From contig LLCB01000388.1 of NCBI GenBank assembly GCA_001414345.1, positions 1 to 48,131 of the forward strand: a stretch of DNA of 48,131 nucleotides, given 5' to 3'. This stretch comes from Hymenoscyphus infarciens (Eukaryota; Ascomycota; Leotiomycetes; Helotiales; Helotiaceae). Positions 21,190-33,157 of this stretch are shown piece after piece; the first letter of the stretch is position 1, and the number at the start of each line of letters is the position of its first letter. The notes beneath the pieces were generated by a model that saw nothing but the letters and a program-made list of their open reading frames with translations, was not told the origin of the DNA and did no database searches. The position numbers were made by a program, and so were the translations under genes.

Positions 21190-23592
21190 ATTAAGTAAAG
21201 CTCTAAAATATTTAAATTTCTATCTAAATAAGTTTTTTATAAGTCTATCTACTAGTATATTATTTATTAATAAATAAGTAATCTAGAAAGATCTCTTCTA
21301 GTACTTCTAATAAAGCTATATATTTTAGATATCTATATATTAAATCTTTATAGATATTCTCTTATTTTCTTTAGTAATTAATTAAATAGTTTATTAATTA
21401 TTATAAAATATATTCTATATCTTATTTAAATTAAGCTATAGTTCTTTAAAAAGACGCTTTAATACTATTATTTCTATACCTAGCTACTTTACTTCTAAGA
21501 GCTTAGCTTCTATTATTAATATTATAATTATATCTTATTATAAGGCTCTCTAAACTATAAGTCTATTAAATAATAATATTATATATCTATTAGAAGATTT
21601 TCGAGTTTCTAGATTATTAGTATATAATATGTTTAAGATAAGTACTAGTTATATACTCTTAAGCTCTTTCTTATATATAATTCCTAAGAACCTTATCTTA
21701 AATAAGTATTAAATATACTAATCTATTATAACTATATATTTATTATTTAGGTTAGTTAGGAAGTATAAAAGCTAGGAAGTAGTAAATATAATATCTAGTT
21801 ATATTATAATTACTATATAAAGTACTAAACCTACCTTCTTCTAGTAGAACTTTATAAACATAGGTTTTACTATTCTTTAATTCTTTTTTAGTTTATATAT
21901 TAGAAGTAGTATACTTAGATAATCTTTATTAATAAGCTTAAATTATTTAGTAATTCGTTTAATATATATATTATAAAAGAGCTATGTCTTTTTCTATACT
22001 CTATCTCTATAAACTTTTACTTTAAGATACTATTCTATATTACTAAGTAAGTATAGTTTATATAAAAGCTTTAGTTTATCTATTATAACTCTTACTAGAG
22101 ATATATTATCTTAATAGTATATTATCTATATATTATCTATATAAAAGATTATAAAAACCTTTCTTAAGAGATTTATATAAATATAGAGCTCTTCTAAATA
22201 GAGTATTAAGCTATATTCTTAAAAAGTAGTTATAAAGTATTTAAACTATAAAGTTAGAGAATCTCTTAACTTATAAAGTACTCTATCTAATTTAATATAT
22301 AGTCTCTCTTATTAATATCTGTTTAAAAGTTAATAAACTACTAGAGGAGCTCTTATATCCCTTTCTATATTAATAAACGTATTTATAATATTATATTACT
22401 TAATCTCTAGATTAAATCTAATAGCTATTACTATAGCTATTTAGAATAATCTTACTATAAGTATAGTAGTATATATTAAAAGAATAGTATCTTCTTATTA
22501 AAGATTACCTCTAACTATAAGCTAAGCTTAGTATTAAATTAGATAGTTTATAAAGTTATATTTATATATAAATATCTATTTTAAAAGTAATAGTTTCGTT
22601 TTAGTATTCTATCTTTTAATTATATACTAGTATTTTCTTTTCTCTAAGTTCTTAATTTTAAGCTTTAAATCGTCTTTAAAGTACTTACTAAGTAGATAGT
22701 TTATAAGTTCTCTCTATAATTTTAGCTCTTTTAGTAGTTTTAACTAATAAAGGTATAGATATCTAGGCTTTAAAAGTATTTCTTCTTCTATTATTACTAC
22801 TATAATAATATAGTAGATATCTTATAAGTCCTTCTTATTTAATACTATACTCTTTAATAAAGGCTAAAAAGTATTAAAAAAATAATTTAAATATTCTAAA
22901 ATAGTCTATTAAAGCTCTATTCTAATTAATATAGCTAGTAGAGTAGAGATTATTATATCCTTAGTATTCTCTTCTCTAAGTTAACCTCTTCTACTCTTTC
23001 TTAATATAAGTAGATATACTTTTTTTATATACCTTTACTTTATTTTAAGCTCTTTTAGGTTTTTACTTTCTATATTTATTATTCCTTACTTCTTAGTTAA
23101 CTTTATATTAGAAGTTTCTAGAACTAATATATTAAGAGTTCTTTCTTATATACTATTTTATTATTAGAAGAGCTTACTCTCTTTATTTTATTAAGAGATT
23201 CCCTCTAGTATTCTATTACTTATCTTAATTAGTAAACTACTTAAGCCTTTTATACTTTTAGTATTATTTTATAGTTAGAAGAATCTTATAAGCGCTTATT
23301 AAAAGAGTCTTATAGTTTATTAAGAGATTCTTATATTTTACTTATTTTAAGAGCTTATAACCTATTCTAGTATACTTTTAGGTTTAGGTATTACTCTAAG
23401 TAATAGAAGTCTAAACCTAGAAGAGATTATATCTCTCTTTTCTAGCCTTACTTCTAAGTTCTAGCTAATTAAAGCTTTACTTAATATATTAGTAGCTTTA
23501 GATAAGACATCTCTTACTAGTTAAGCTCTTAGTTTTAGTTTTCCTATACTCTCTATTTTATATATACTAATACTTTTAAGTAAGGCTTTAAT
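21190..23592 (-). pseudogene. Copia reverse transcriptase-RNase H relic
   Basis: The minus strand reads RVLYKLRDSLTL followed by a degraded YxDN(I) box (22,330-22,100). This corresponds to the Copia RT blocks KALYGLRDSP and YVDDI. RNase H lies at 21,640-21,190: an NR(S)ALRSKVARYRNN stretch from the TEAELL region, LEVLEEIFLDYLFINK, and a final KKLI-type tail from LTKxLxRxKF. Stops occur throughout at former Trp/Gln codons. Upstream it is cut from the integrase part by the nested element at 23,593. Confidence 0.8.
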
Positions 23593-23903
23593 TATAACAG
23601 TATGCCGTTATCCTAGATAGCTGGGAGTACCTGCTATATATGGGGTTTTAGTAGTTATTATCTTATATTATCTGTTTTAGGAAGGTTATGTAGGTTTAAG
23701 CTTTTATATTAGCTAAGGTTGTTTAGTTTTAGACTCTTTTATACTATTCGAACCTCTTATATATAGTAGCCTACTCCTAGAGTAGAAGAGAGATAGTTTT
23801 TCCTTTTCTTCTATATTAGAGCCTAGTATCTACTTACGTTATTTAGTCTCGAACGTACTCCTATATACCTCTTCTCTTATAGTATATATTTCGTATTATT
23901 ATA
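23593..23903 (+). repeat. 5' LTR of nested element
   Basis: 311 bp, beginning TATAACAGTATGCCGTTATC (RIP form of a TG start) and ending CGTATTATTATA. It aligns without gaps in length to 25,970-26,280. Confidence 0.88.
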
Positions 23904-25969
23904 TAAAAAGGAAAAACTCTACTTTGCTAGTAATAGTATTTATAATATCTCTTTAAGCTTATTATTGCTTTTATTTCTTTTTTAAGCTAGAATTAAACCT
24001 AAACAATGCTATTCTTAAATAGCTGGGATTTTAGAGATCTCCTAGATAGCTAGTAATATTAGGGTTTAGTATTGGTTTTAGATAGCTAGTAAAAAGCGTA
24101 TTTTATATGTTAAGGAAGTAGGAATATGCTAAGTACTCTAGAAGCTTCTAATAACTCTCTCTATATAAAGACTACTATATATAGGTTCGGTAAATAAGTC
24201 GATATACTAAAGTCATCTAGAAGGCTTCCGAATCTGCTCTTACCCTCTCTCTTAAATAATATTATTATATTAAATTTCTAAGAAGACCTTAGATCTCTCT
24301 CTAAATCAGTTCTGCTATAAGGCGTCGAGTAATAACCCTCTTCTAGGGCTACCCCTCTTTTTAAAAGATAACTATCTAAACTCTCTTTAACCTAATCTAT
24401 AACTATATACTAAGACTTAGAAGATCCTAATAAAACGATAAGTAAGACTTCTTAAATATAGATAATATATAAATAATAGGTAGACGAGATAGGAGTAAAG
24501 AATATAAAGGATAAAACAATTAGTTAACTAAGAGATAGAGAATAAAATTATAAGTAAACTTCGAAGTTAAAAACACTCTACCTCTAAACTCTTACTAATC
24601 TAACTCTTATTTAAACCCTCCTTTACTTTTTAAAGTCTAAATTTAGACCTCTTTTGTTTAAGAGACATTACTACCTTTAATACCTTCTTACTACTACTCT
24701 TAAATCGAATACGAATTTGTTAAAATACGCTTTCTATTAGAAGAAAACTCAAAAGCAAGCTCTTAGCTAAGTTATTACTGTTAATCTTAACTAAATATTA
24801 TCTAAAAGAGATAGAAGTAGAATTAGAAGAAGAATATACTAAAGAAACGTTCGCTTTTTAAGTATAGCTATACTTAGAGAGATACTAGTATTAGAACGCT
24901 TCTTTTATATATAGGATAAGATTATACCTTAGCTCTAAAACCCGTCTACTACGCTTAAGAGACGTTAGAATTACAACTTTGCTAAAATAGTAAACGATCT
25001 TTTAGCTATAAATAAGGAGTAAAACCGAAGTACTTCGGTTTAGAATACCTCTATCTAGCTCTAAACTCCTTATAATATAATAACGACTTTTCTTTAAAAT
25101 CAGAAGATGAATAAGTCTTTAAGTACCTTAAAGGGAATAAAGTAATATAATAACTTTAGTATTAAGTTTATTTAACTAGCTAAAACTACTTCTTTTATTA
25201 TCTTAAACTTAGATAATAATTTTAACTTTAAAAATTTAGCTATAACTTTGCTTTTAACTAGCTAAAACTCTACTAACTCTAGTATAGAGTCTTATATTTT
25301 TTACTTTCTTTTACTTCTAGCTAGGCTAGAAGTCCTTTTTTTATTTTAAACTTTCAAATTAGATATAAATCGAATTAGTATACTCTTAAAAGATAGTAAC
25401 CTCTTAGCTAAGTTATTACTATCTATAATATTATTAACTTTTTAGTTCTAACTTTATTCTAAACTTTTTTAGACCTATACTCTTTTTCTTTTTTTAAATT
25501 CGAATCAGATATAAATTAGTATACTCTTAAAGTAAGCTCTTAACTAAGTTATTACTATTACCTTTAATATTACCTTTTAACTAAACAACTTCTAACTCTA
25601 CTCTAAATTCGCCTCTAACTCTATTTTAAACTTTTTAAACTTTTTAAACTTTTAAACTTTAAACTTTAAACTTTCTCTAACTACTAGTTAGATTAGACTA
25701 TACTCTTTTTATAAATACTTACTTTTAATATAGAAGGATTAGAAACAAAGTCTCTCTTTTATAAGTATCTATAAATTAGTTCAGTTATAATTTAGACCTA
25801 AAATCAATATCTTATCTCACTTATAATAAAGTTTAATAAATAAAGCATCTTTAAACTAATAAAATTAATAAATATAACGAATGTTATAACACTTATACTA
25901 TCCTAATTCGACTCTAAATAATAAGAGATAGACAGACTTAAGAATAAGTCTTTTTTTAAAGAAGAGGGA

Positions 25970-26280
25970 TATAACAGTATATCGTTATCCTAGATAGCTA
26001 GGAGTACCTACTATATATAGGGTTTTAGTAGTTATTATCTTATATTATCTATTTTAGGAAGGTTATATAGGTTTAAGCTTTTATATTAGCTAAGGTTATT
26101 CAGTTTTAGACCCTTTTATACTATCTGAACCTCTTATATATAGTAGCCTACTCCTAGAGTAGAAGAGGGATAGTTTTTCCTTTTCTTCTATATTAGAGCC
26201 TAGTATCTACTTACGTTATTTAGTCTCGAACACACTCCTATATACCTCTTCTTCTATAGTGTATATTTCGTGCCGTTATA
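25970..26280 (+). repeat. 3' LTR of nested element
   Basis: 311 bp, starting directly after the polypurine tract and ending CGTGCCGTTATA. Differences from the left copy are nearly all C/T or G/A. Confidence 0.88.
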
Positions 26281-26299
26281 TAAATATCTTATTACTCTT

Positions 26300-29270
26300 A
26301 CTTAACTATATACTATACTACTATATAAGTAATTATAATAAGTTATTATTCTACCTTTTTATATTCTAGTATATAAAAGATTTCTTTATTAAATATAATA
26401 TTCTAAGTTATAATAACTTAATTAAGTTATAGAACCTAGATATAGTAAATATTTAATAAGATATACTTAACTAAATAACTTATATAAGCTCTAGAATTAA
26501 CTTTAAAAGCTCTCTTCTTAACTTCTTACTCTCTCTCCTTTTTTAGTAAATAAGCTCTAAACTTATAGATATAAATTCTATTCTAATCTAGTCTAAGGTC
26601 TTTTATTACTAAGTTCTTAAACTTTAGATTATACTAGTAGAAATAATTATTAAACTATAATAGAAGTACCTTATTTAGTATCTTAAACTTATTTCTTTAG
26701 TTAAGACTTATATTATAGAGCTAGATTCTAGCTATAGTTAACTTAGTCTAAAAGCGTTATAATAAGTTAGTAGTAGATAATATTTTAATTAAGTATATAA
26801 TTACTTCTTATTCTACTCTCTCTACCTCTCTATTTAGCTTATAAGTATAAGTTAGTATAAGCTCTAGGTCTATTCTAATTTCTATAGCTTATAAAGTATA
26901 TTTTAAAGCTTTATATTATAAGATTACTAATTTATTATTATTATACTTAAGCTTATAAATTAAAAGACTATATTACTATCTAATCTATCTTTTAAAGTTC
27001 TTAAGCTTTTTAAATACTATTTCTCCTCTCTTATTTATTATTATAAATCTAAAGAGCTTCTTATTATACTTCTCTTCTATTAAAAGAAGCTATTTAGCTT
27101 TATTATATCTAGTTAAGAAGTTAAATAGATTCTATAAGTACTATTAGAATAGTTATATACTCCTATTCTTAGAGATATATCTTAAAACCACGTTTTAAGT
27201 ATAAGTAATAGTATAGTATAAGTACTTTACTTATTTAATACTTATAATTTTTACATTCCTTACTAACTAGACTAGAGCTTTAAGAGCTTTCTATTCTAGA
27301 TGTTTTAATCTTTTATATTAAATTTCTACTAAATCGCTTCTTAGTTTAGTATAGTTTCTTATCTTCTTATAAAAGTGTTTATTAATCTTTTTAAAAAGTA
27401 TTAGATATATTAAAGTAAATATAGCTTAAGAGTTTTAAAGCTTAGTATAGTTATTAATAGAGTTATATTTAAATAAGACTAAGTTTACTATATAAATTAA
27501 AGATTTAATAACTATACTATTCTCTATAAGTCTAAAGTATAGTAAATAGTTATATCTATTATACTATACTCTAGATTCTCTAATATATACTTCTAAGATA
27601 ATATTAGAATAAAAACCCTTAATAACTATAATATTAGTAAGTATTAGATCTATAGAGTTACTTCTTCTTTTACTTTTAAAACCGTTCTTTATAACTCTTA
27701 TTCCTATTCTACTAATTAGAATACTAGTTATTTCTAATTCTACTATATTATTAGAGTACTTAAAGGTTCCTAAAATAAGTATATCTTTACTATTAATAAG
27801 ATAGACTACTTTATAGTTATTAAAGAGTATTAAATCTATAAGAAAGTGTCTAGTATATTTAGCTAAGAAAGTATAGATTCCCTATTTTAGAGCTTAGTTT
27901 ATTCTTTCTAGATTAGTTAAAAGCTTTAAAGATAAGATTATAATACTTATATTCCTAATAAAGTATTTTAATAACCTCTAAGTAGAGCTTATAAATCCCT
28001 TTCTAAACTTAGATTATACTATAAAGAACTTTTTAATTAGTTTCTTTTAAAGGTCTATTTAAAAAGAGGCTCTTAAACGCTATATAATCTCTTTTAGCTC
28101 CTTATTATCTAGAGGATTATTAAGAGTAGGATTATACTTTCTAGTAAGTACGAATTCTAAGGTTTAGTAGTTAACTAGTTTCTAAAAGTGTTCTTAACTA
28201 GTCTTATATAGATATTTCTTATTATTAGAACCCTTATTTTAAGCTCTATTCCTAGAATTAGATAGGTTATTACTTCTACTTCTAAGAATAAAGAATATTC
28301 TACTAGCCTTTTTACTAGTCTTTAATATAAGATATTTATATAGAATCTCTAAAAACATTTTAGTAAGATTATTAAGTAATATAACTCCTTTCTTAAGCTC
28401 TATATTATTAATTAACTATATTTTTTAACTTATTACCTAGGTAGAAGTAATTTAGTAAACTATATCTAGAAAGTCTTTTACTATAAGTAGACTCTTAATT
28501 TCTAAAAGTTAAAAATTTTTTACTTAGTTATAGTAGCGTTTCTAGTTAAAGAACTAGTAATTAGAGTTTATAGACTCTAATTTAGTTTAAGTAAGTATAT
28601 TCTAGTATTTTATATATACTATATCTTCTATACTTTCTAATATTAGTACTAAGTTATTTTTAAGCTTTTAAATTAAGTCTTAGAGAGCGAATTTCCTAGT
28701 ATACCTAAGTAAGGATTAGGCTTTTAAGAGTATAGACTCGTCTATAGTACTCTTTACCTAAAAGCTAACTTTATATATCTTATCTTATATAGTATAAAGC
28801 TTATTAATTTTAAAAGCATATCTTTTAATATTATTTCTAAAGTCCTCTTTAACATTATTAGCTAATACTAAAAGAGATAGTTCTAGTAGATCTCTTCTTA
28901 TATATTAAGCTACTAAGAGTATATTCTAAGCTTTATTTACTATAAGCTAGGCTTCTTCAAGTCTAATATTCTTATTAAGTATAGCCTATTTAATTATAGA
29001 ATAAGGTCTTTTAAGCTTGTTAGCGTTCTTAGTATTAGAGCTATTTAGATTAAAGTATTCTTAGACTCTTTCTTAGTAAGTAATATAAAAGAAACGGTTA
29101 TACTATATAGGCTACGAGTTTTAGTTAGTAAGGAGAACCTTTTTAGTTAAGAGTAAGCTTACTATTATAAAAGCGGTGCTCTTAAAAAGAAGATAAGAAT
29201 AGATAAAAAGAAGATAAAGCTAATATAACTAGTATAGTAGAAGTAGTATTCTATCTACTAATTAGGCTTA
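26300..29270 (-). pseudogene. Copia gag-protease-integrase relic
   Basis: On the minus strand near 27,050-26,650 the frame reads FRFIIINKRGEIVFKKL, then IDLELILTYTYKLNREVERV, matching the Copia integrase core (TPxYTHxxNGxVER). Near 28,200-28,050 NPLDNKELKEII belongs to a gag-like segment. Just inside the right LTR, TTATAAGCC could be a primer-binding-site remnant. Stops are everywhere at former Trp/Gln codons. Domain limits are approximate because every frame is interrupted. Confidence 0.7.
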
Positions 29271-29274
29271 TAAC

Positions 29275-29449
29275 TATAACGATTATAAAAGCTATATTAA
29301 GAGTATAGGATAAGTAAAGTAAAGTTAAAGTAGATACTTAATTCCTAGAACTATAGGGAAGAGTATAAGGCTTTAAATACTATGCTCCTCGCTTAAAAGG
29401 TGGAGATTATTAGGTGATTCTTTGTCTAACCCACCTTTGTTCTATGACA
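29275..29449 (-). repeat. Copia 5' LTR (right copy)
   Basis: 175 bp. On the coding (minus) strand it starts TGTCATAGAACAAAGGTGGG and is flanked by AATAC. The outer 60 bp are nearly unmutated; the inner half is AT-shifted. Confidence 0.93.
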
Positions 29450-29454
29450 AATAC

Positions 29455-30119
29455 CTAAAGAAAATAACTTAATTCCCTTTATTCGAGGACCAAATCTATG
29501 ATTAAAGAACTTATAAAAACTGTTTACCTATTATAAGATGACAACTAAACTTTGCAGTAATAAGGGAGGGGAGCATTTATACCTAGAAATTTCGCTAAGC
29601 GAGATAGACTAGTTCTCACTAGAAACCAGGGGCAGTGATCGTTTAATGTTTTTAGAAAAACAAATAGCATAGAACTATAGAGTATATAAACCTATAGGAA
29701 AACAATAAATATAATAAACTATGTATATTCTCACGTAGCAGTAAAATATCGCTCAACTTCCTAGTCGTCAGTACTCATAAGCTAGCATATAAAGCCTCAT
29801 AAATCATCAAAAGTAACCCTATCCAAGATCAAATATCTAAACCCTCCTCCCTAAATCCAAAACCCCATCCACTCCTCTCCTTCTATTATCTTTCACTACC
29901 ACCTATCTCCCGCTCCCGAATCCCCTAGTTCAATTATAGACCCCTACTCTTCTTAACCTCTACAAAACCTACACCTATACCAACACCTCCCCCTAAAAAC
30001 TCTAAATAATCATTATACACCCTATCAAGACCAAGTCCCGCTCCTAACTTCACCGCCAGACGTACTCGAGATAGACGTTATAACCGAAGAAGCGACTTTA
30101 AAAGAAAGAGGGTGGTCCT
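29455..30119. other. Gene-free flank of the Copia element
   Basis: 665 bp, AT-rich at first and C-rich on the plus strand around 29,800-30,000. No frame with family resemblance was found. A TTCGCTAAGCGAGA palindrome-containing motif at 29,594-29,607 recurs at 33,350-33,363. Confidence 0.45.
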
Positions 30120-31027
30120 CATCTAAGCCCCGCGGAGTGAGTAATGGGGATTCAGATATAGTACTAGATAGTACATAAAAAGTCCTCCAAATTTAGGAAA
30201 GGTATATTCTAATATACATGGTCGACGTATGATTTCAGCAAAGCAACCTGCAAAGTTTCCGAACGAAGTGTAAGTGCACCTCTTATATAGAGATACTTTA
30301 GGTCTGCAGAGTCCAGACTTTTGGGGAAAGGCGCGAATATTTTTGGGAGAACTGGAACACACAGATCTGGTGCTTTCATGGCGTGTATTGCTAGGACTGG
30401 AGCGGATGCTAATAGCGATTGTATTTAAATCCAGGATCTTGTTCTGAATGAAGTAGATGATACAGGTGCGACTTCTTGTGGTTTTGGAGAAGCCACCGCT
30501 GTGGGTAGAATTTCGGCGAGTGGATGTTCAGACATTCTCATGCCATGCGGTGCCAAACTCGAAACGGAGAGAGCTCGTTCGATTCTCTGATGGGTATAAT
30601 TATGTGCTTCGACTAGTTCTATGTTCAAACTACGCAATCCCCCTATTTCGGAGCCCTCCATTGATTCCCGTAAGTTCTTCTCTACGCGATCCTTAGCTGA
30701 TCTTTCTTCAATTGGAATTGAATTCGGTGCTTTCTTAAAATATGGGAGCATACCGGTGCCTCCGACTCAGAGGGAGAATACAGTCAAGCTCGTCATGTCT
30801 ACAGTTGCTACATGGTGCTCCATGAGCTACAATGTTACATCTCACTTTCCTCTACATGTTGTACACGCTCGCGACGATCTTTTCTTTCCCCTTCGCTTAG
30901 AAACACCTTTAGGAGCGGACTAAAGAACGGGTTCTAGAGCAGGTGTCGTGGAGGAGGAACCAAAGAAGGGAAATACATGTAGAATGAGAGCGGAGAGGTC
31001 GAATTCATCTGCTGGAACGTCTTCCAT
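30120..31027 (-). pseudogene. Zn2Cys6 transcription factor pseudogene
   Basis: From an ATG at 31,027 (MEDVPADEFDLSALIL) the minus strand reads SRACTTCRGK, then, after a small frameshift, RCNIVAHGAPCSNCRHDELDC. Together these are a C-x2-C-x6-C...C-x2-C-x6-C binuclear zinc cluster broken between its halves. Downstream, LCVPVLPKIFAPFPKSLDS, LKYLYIRGALTLRSE, LLKSYVDHVY, a TAG at 30,207, then NIPFLNLEDFL match the start of the fungal-specific transcription-factor domain. The rest is absent, so it is truncated as well as frameshifted. It may once have regulated a neighbouring catabolic cluster, but there is no evidence for that. Confidence 0.8.
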
Positions 31028-32215
31028 GTTTGCTACAGTTTGATGCCTCCGTGAATTTTAAATATTATAGCAGAAGTCTTCTCTAACGGAAAGATGGGTT
31101 GACGAAATCGAAAAAGAATCAGAAGCAAGTAAACAAGAAACTCGGCTCCAAATACAAAAAAATGTCCAGCAGCCACCCTTACTCGTTAGCTCTCATGCGG
31201 CTGCAGCAATACCCCACTACCATCCTAGCAATTGCTCCCTAGGATGCGCTACGAGTAAATCGCATCGCACCTGCCTGTAGGAAAACATGCACTTATCCCA
31301 CTTCATAAGTGTCAGAAAGCCACTTGGCACTAGCAGAGCTGGAACTAGTACTGTAAATGGCTTGCAGAGTTGTGCCCTAGTTTGACCTCGGATGAGGAGA
31401 ACCGCTTGGATTGAGAGTCAACTATTTCCAAGACCCAGACCTGTACGCGGCCCCGTAGAGCTCTTGACAAGTGCTGGTCGCGATCACTAAAGCTCGCCAT
31501 GATTAAGTATCACAGGGAAATCTCACACTCATCGTGTGTGACGGATGAAGTGGTGCTTACTGTTGTTTGGGGTGAAAAGCTTCCTCGCCTAAACTAGACT
31601 GGCAGGTGCAGGTGTTTGCCACCTGAATTCCAGGCCTCTCCGATCCCAAAAATCAAAAACATCGTCGCAATGATCGAACTTTTCTCGTCAAACTCTATCA
31701 CACAAACGAAAACCACCACAACATCTCGACCCAAGAGCTCTTGCCGTTCTCAAAAGTCTACTGCCAGCTAATACATCGATAGTCTGACACAACCCAGGCT
31801 ATCAGTTCCCTGTGGCTGGTTTCCCATGAGATTTGATCGAGTCAACTTCCCCCAATATCTGGCCTTCACCGACTCGGCGCTTCCCGACGCTCCGCGTCCA
31901 GGTCACATCTGCAGGCTTGTCAGTGCGGGGTCGAACTGCACCAACTCCACTAACCAAACTCGCCCTAGGGACCCCACGATTTGAAAATTTAGCGCATCCT
32001 GGGTTCGACCCGAGGGGTTTCCTTCAGGGGGCTGGACCCCGCGACAAGACCCACTAAATTCGTGCCGGAGAGCTCCTTCGCGACTCCCTTGGTGTTGGAA
32101 TGAGGTTGGAGATATTTCCGCTGTGATATGCTTTTCTCTAGTCGAGCTTCTTCACACTTCATTCTTAGACTTGTTTTTTTAGATTTTTACCAGAAAGACT
32201 AACAACAAAAACCAA
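31028..32215. other. Intergenic region upstream of the SDR relic
   Basis: About 1.2 kb without a supportable gene. An open frame at 31,833-32,057 has no family resemblance, and its C-rich composition makes chance openness likely. The last 100 bp (CT-rich, then ACAACAAAAACCAA) resemble a fungal leader before the ATG at 32,216. Confidence 0.5.
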
Positions 32216-33157
32216 ATGGCATCAAAACTCTTAAAAGGAACAGCCTACATAACAGGGGCAGCATCAGGTACCTCCTCCTCTTCCCTTCAGGAATAGGAAA
32301 AGCAACCTCCCACTCCCTTTTTGCCCACAGAATCGCAAACCTCTACCTAACAACCATAAACCTCTCCACCCTCCAATACACCTCCTCTGACCTAAAAAAA
32401 CAGTTTCCAAATGTAAAAATTGAGATGGTGGAATTAGATGTTTGTAACAGAGCGAAAGTAGAGACTCTAAGTCATGAGTTGGAGTGGGGGACTTGGGATA
32501 GGATTGTGGATGTTGATTTGAATGAGGTTTTTGGGTGTCAGAAAGCTTTAATGGGTGTTATAATAGGGCAGGAGTGAGTTTTGATCTCTCTTTTCCTTGT
32601 TTGTATCTTTGTATCTTTGTATCTGTGGAGTGAGGGGTGAGATGGTTTGGGAAGCGAAGAGTAAGCGATTACAAAGTGCTAACTGGACTCCTTGAATAGT
32701 AACCTAGGACCAGGAATAGGAAGAGGAAATAGCATAAATGTAGCCACAATGTACGGTCTAATCGGCACCCCATCAAGTATCCTCTCAACCTCCCCCGTAG
32801 CCTCAAAACATGGTATATTCCCTTCCCCTGAACTTCCCCACTCCTCTCCCTTTCCCCTCCATCCCTTCCCATACTAACAACCCCTCAGTAGTAATAGGCC
32901 TCACTAAAGCCGACGGAAATGCCTACGCATTCCACCACAACCGCATCAATGCCATCGGCCCCGGCTACGTCAGGACCCTTCTTCTCCTGGGATCACTAGA
33001 GGATGGAAGTATGGATAATGAGTTAGCAAAGACGCCTATGGGGAGAATGGCTGAGGCGGAGGAGATTGGAGATAGTATTGCGTGTTTGGCGAGTCCGATG
33101 GCGTGTTATATGGCGGGGAGTAGTTTGGTTGCTGATGGAGGATATAGTGTTTGTTAG
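32216..33157 (+). pseudogene. Short-chain dehydrogenase/reductase, decayed
   Basis: Segments 32,216-32,267, 32,291-32,573, 32,700-32,812 and 32,889-33,157 join in frame to 238 residues. YITGAASGIGKAT is the NAD(P)-binding TGxxxGIG. Later blocks are VDVDLNEVFGCQKALM, INVATMYGLIGTP, GLTKADGNAYA, RINAIGPGYV and MAGSSLVADGGY. Three defects stand out. The NNAG strand segment is deleted between the first block and WDRIVDVDL. The catalytic Tyr of YxxxK is replaced (PVASK). The first 'intron' would be only 23 bp, too short to splice normally. I therefore call it a pseudogene, although the frame is otherwise open and a divergent protein cannot be excluded. Introns at 32,574 (GTGAGT) and 32,813 (GTATAT) look normal. 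Confidence 0.7.

Larger units (their letters stand above)
23593..26280 (+). mobile_element. Nested 2.7-kb LTR element, gag-only relative of the Gypsy chromovirus
   Basis: 311-bp direct repeats (23,593-23,903 and 25,970-26,280) bound a 2.07-kb interior. A purine tract (AAAGAAGAGGGA) abuts the right repeat, giving plus orientation. Flanks are TTAAT and TAAAT, an imperfect 5-bp duplication. The interior matches the gag part of the 40,111-47,952 element (24,120-24,250 with 40,720-40,830; 24,840-25,010 with 41,690-41,860) but contains no RT, integrase or chromodomain. The LTRs share their 3' half with the Gypsy LTR and differ in the 5' half. It is a non-autonomous derivative that inserted into the Copia element between integrase and RT, then was RIP-mutated. 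Confidence 0.85.
18973..29449 (-). mobile_element. Complete RIP-degraded Ty1/Copia LTR retrotransposon
   Basis: 175-bp direct repeats (18,973-19,147 and 29,275-29,449) are flanked by the 5-bp target duplication AATAC (18,968-18,972 and 29,450-29,454). The pol gene is on the minus strand, so the 5' LTR is the right one, beginning TGTCATAGAAC. Minus-strand order is gag-like and integrase (29.2-26.3 kb), a nested LTR element (23,593-26,280), then reverse transcriptase and RNase H (23.6-21.2 kb). This is Copia order, with integrase before RT. About 2 kb between RNase H and the 3' LTR carries an open frame on the opposite strand. The interior is AT-rich with stops at nearly every ancestral Trp/Gln codon, so it is non-functional. 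Confidence 0.92.

Noticed and set aside
31833..32057. 74-codon frame in GC-richer DNA
   Set aside because: GC-rich composition lowers stop frequency. There is no family resemblance and no adjoining exon.
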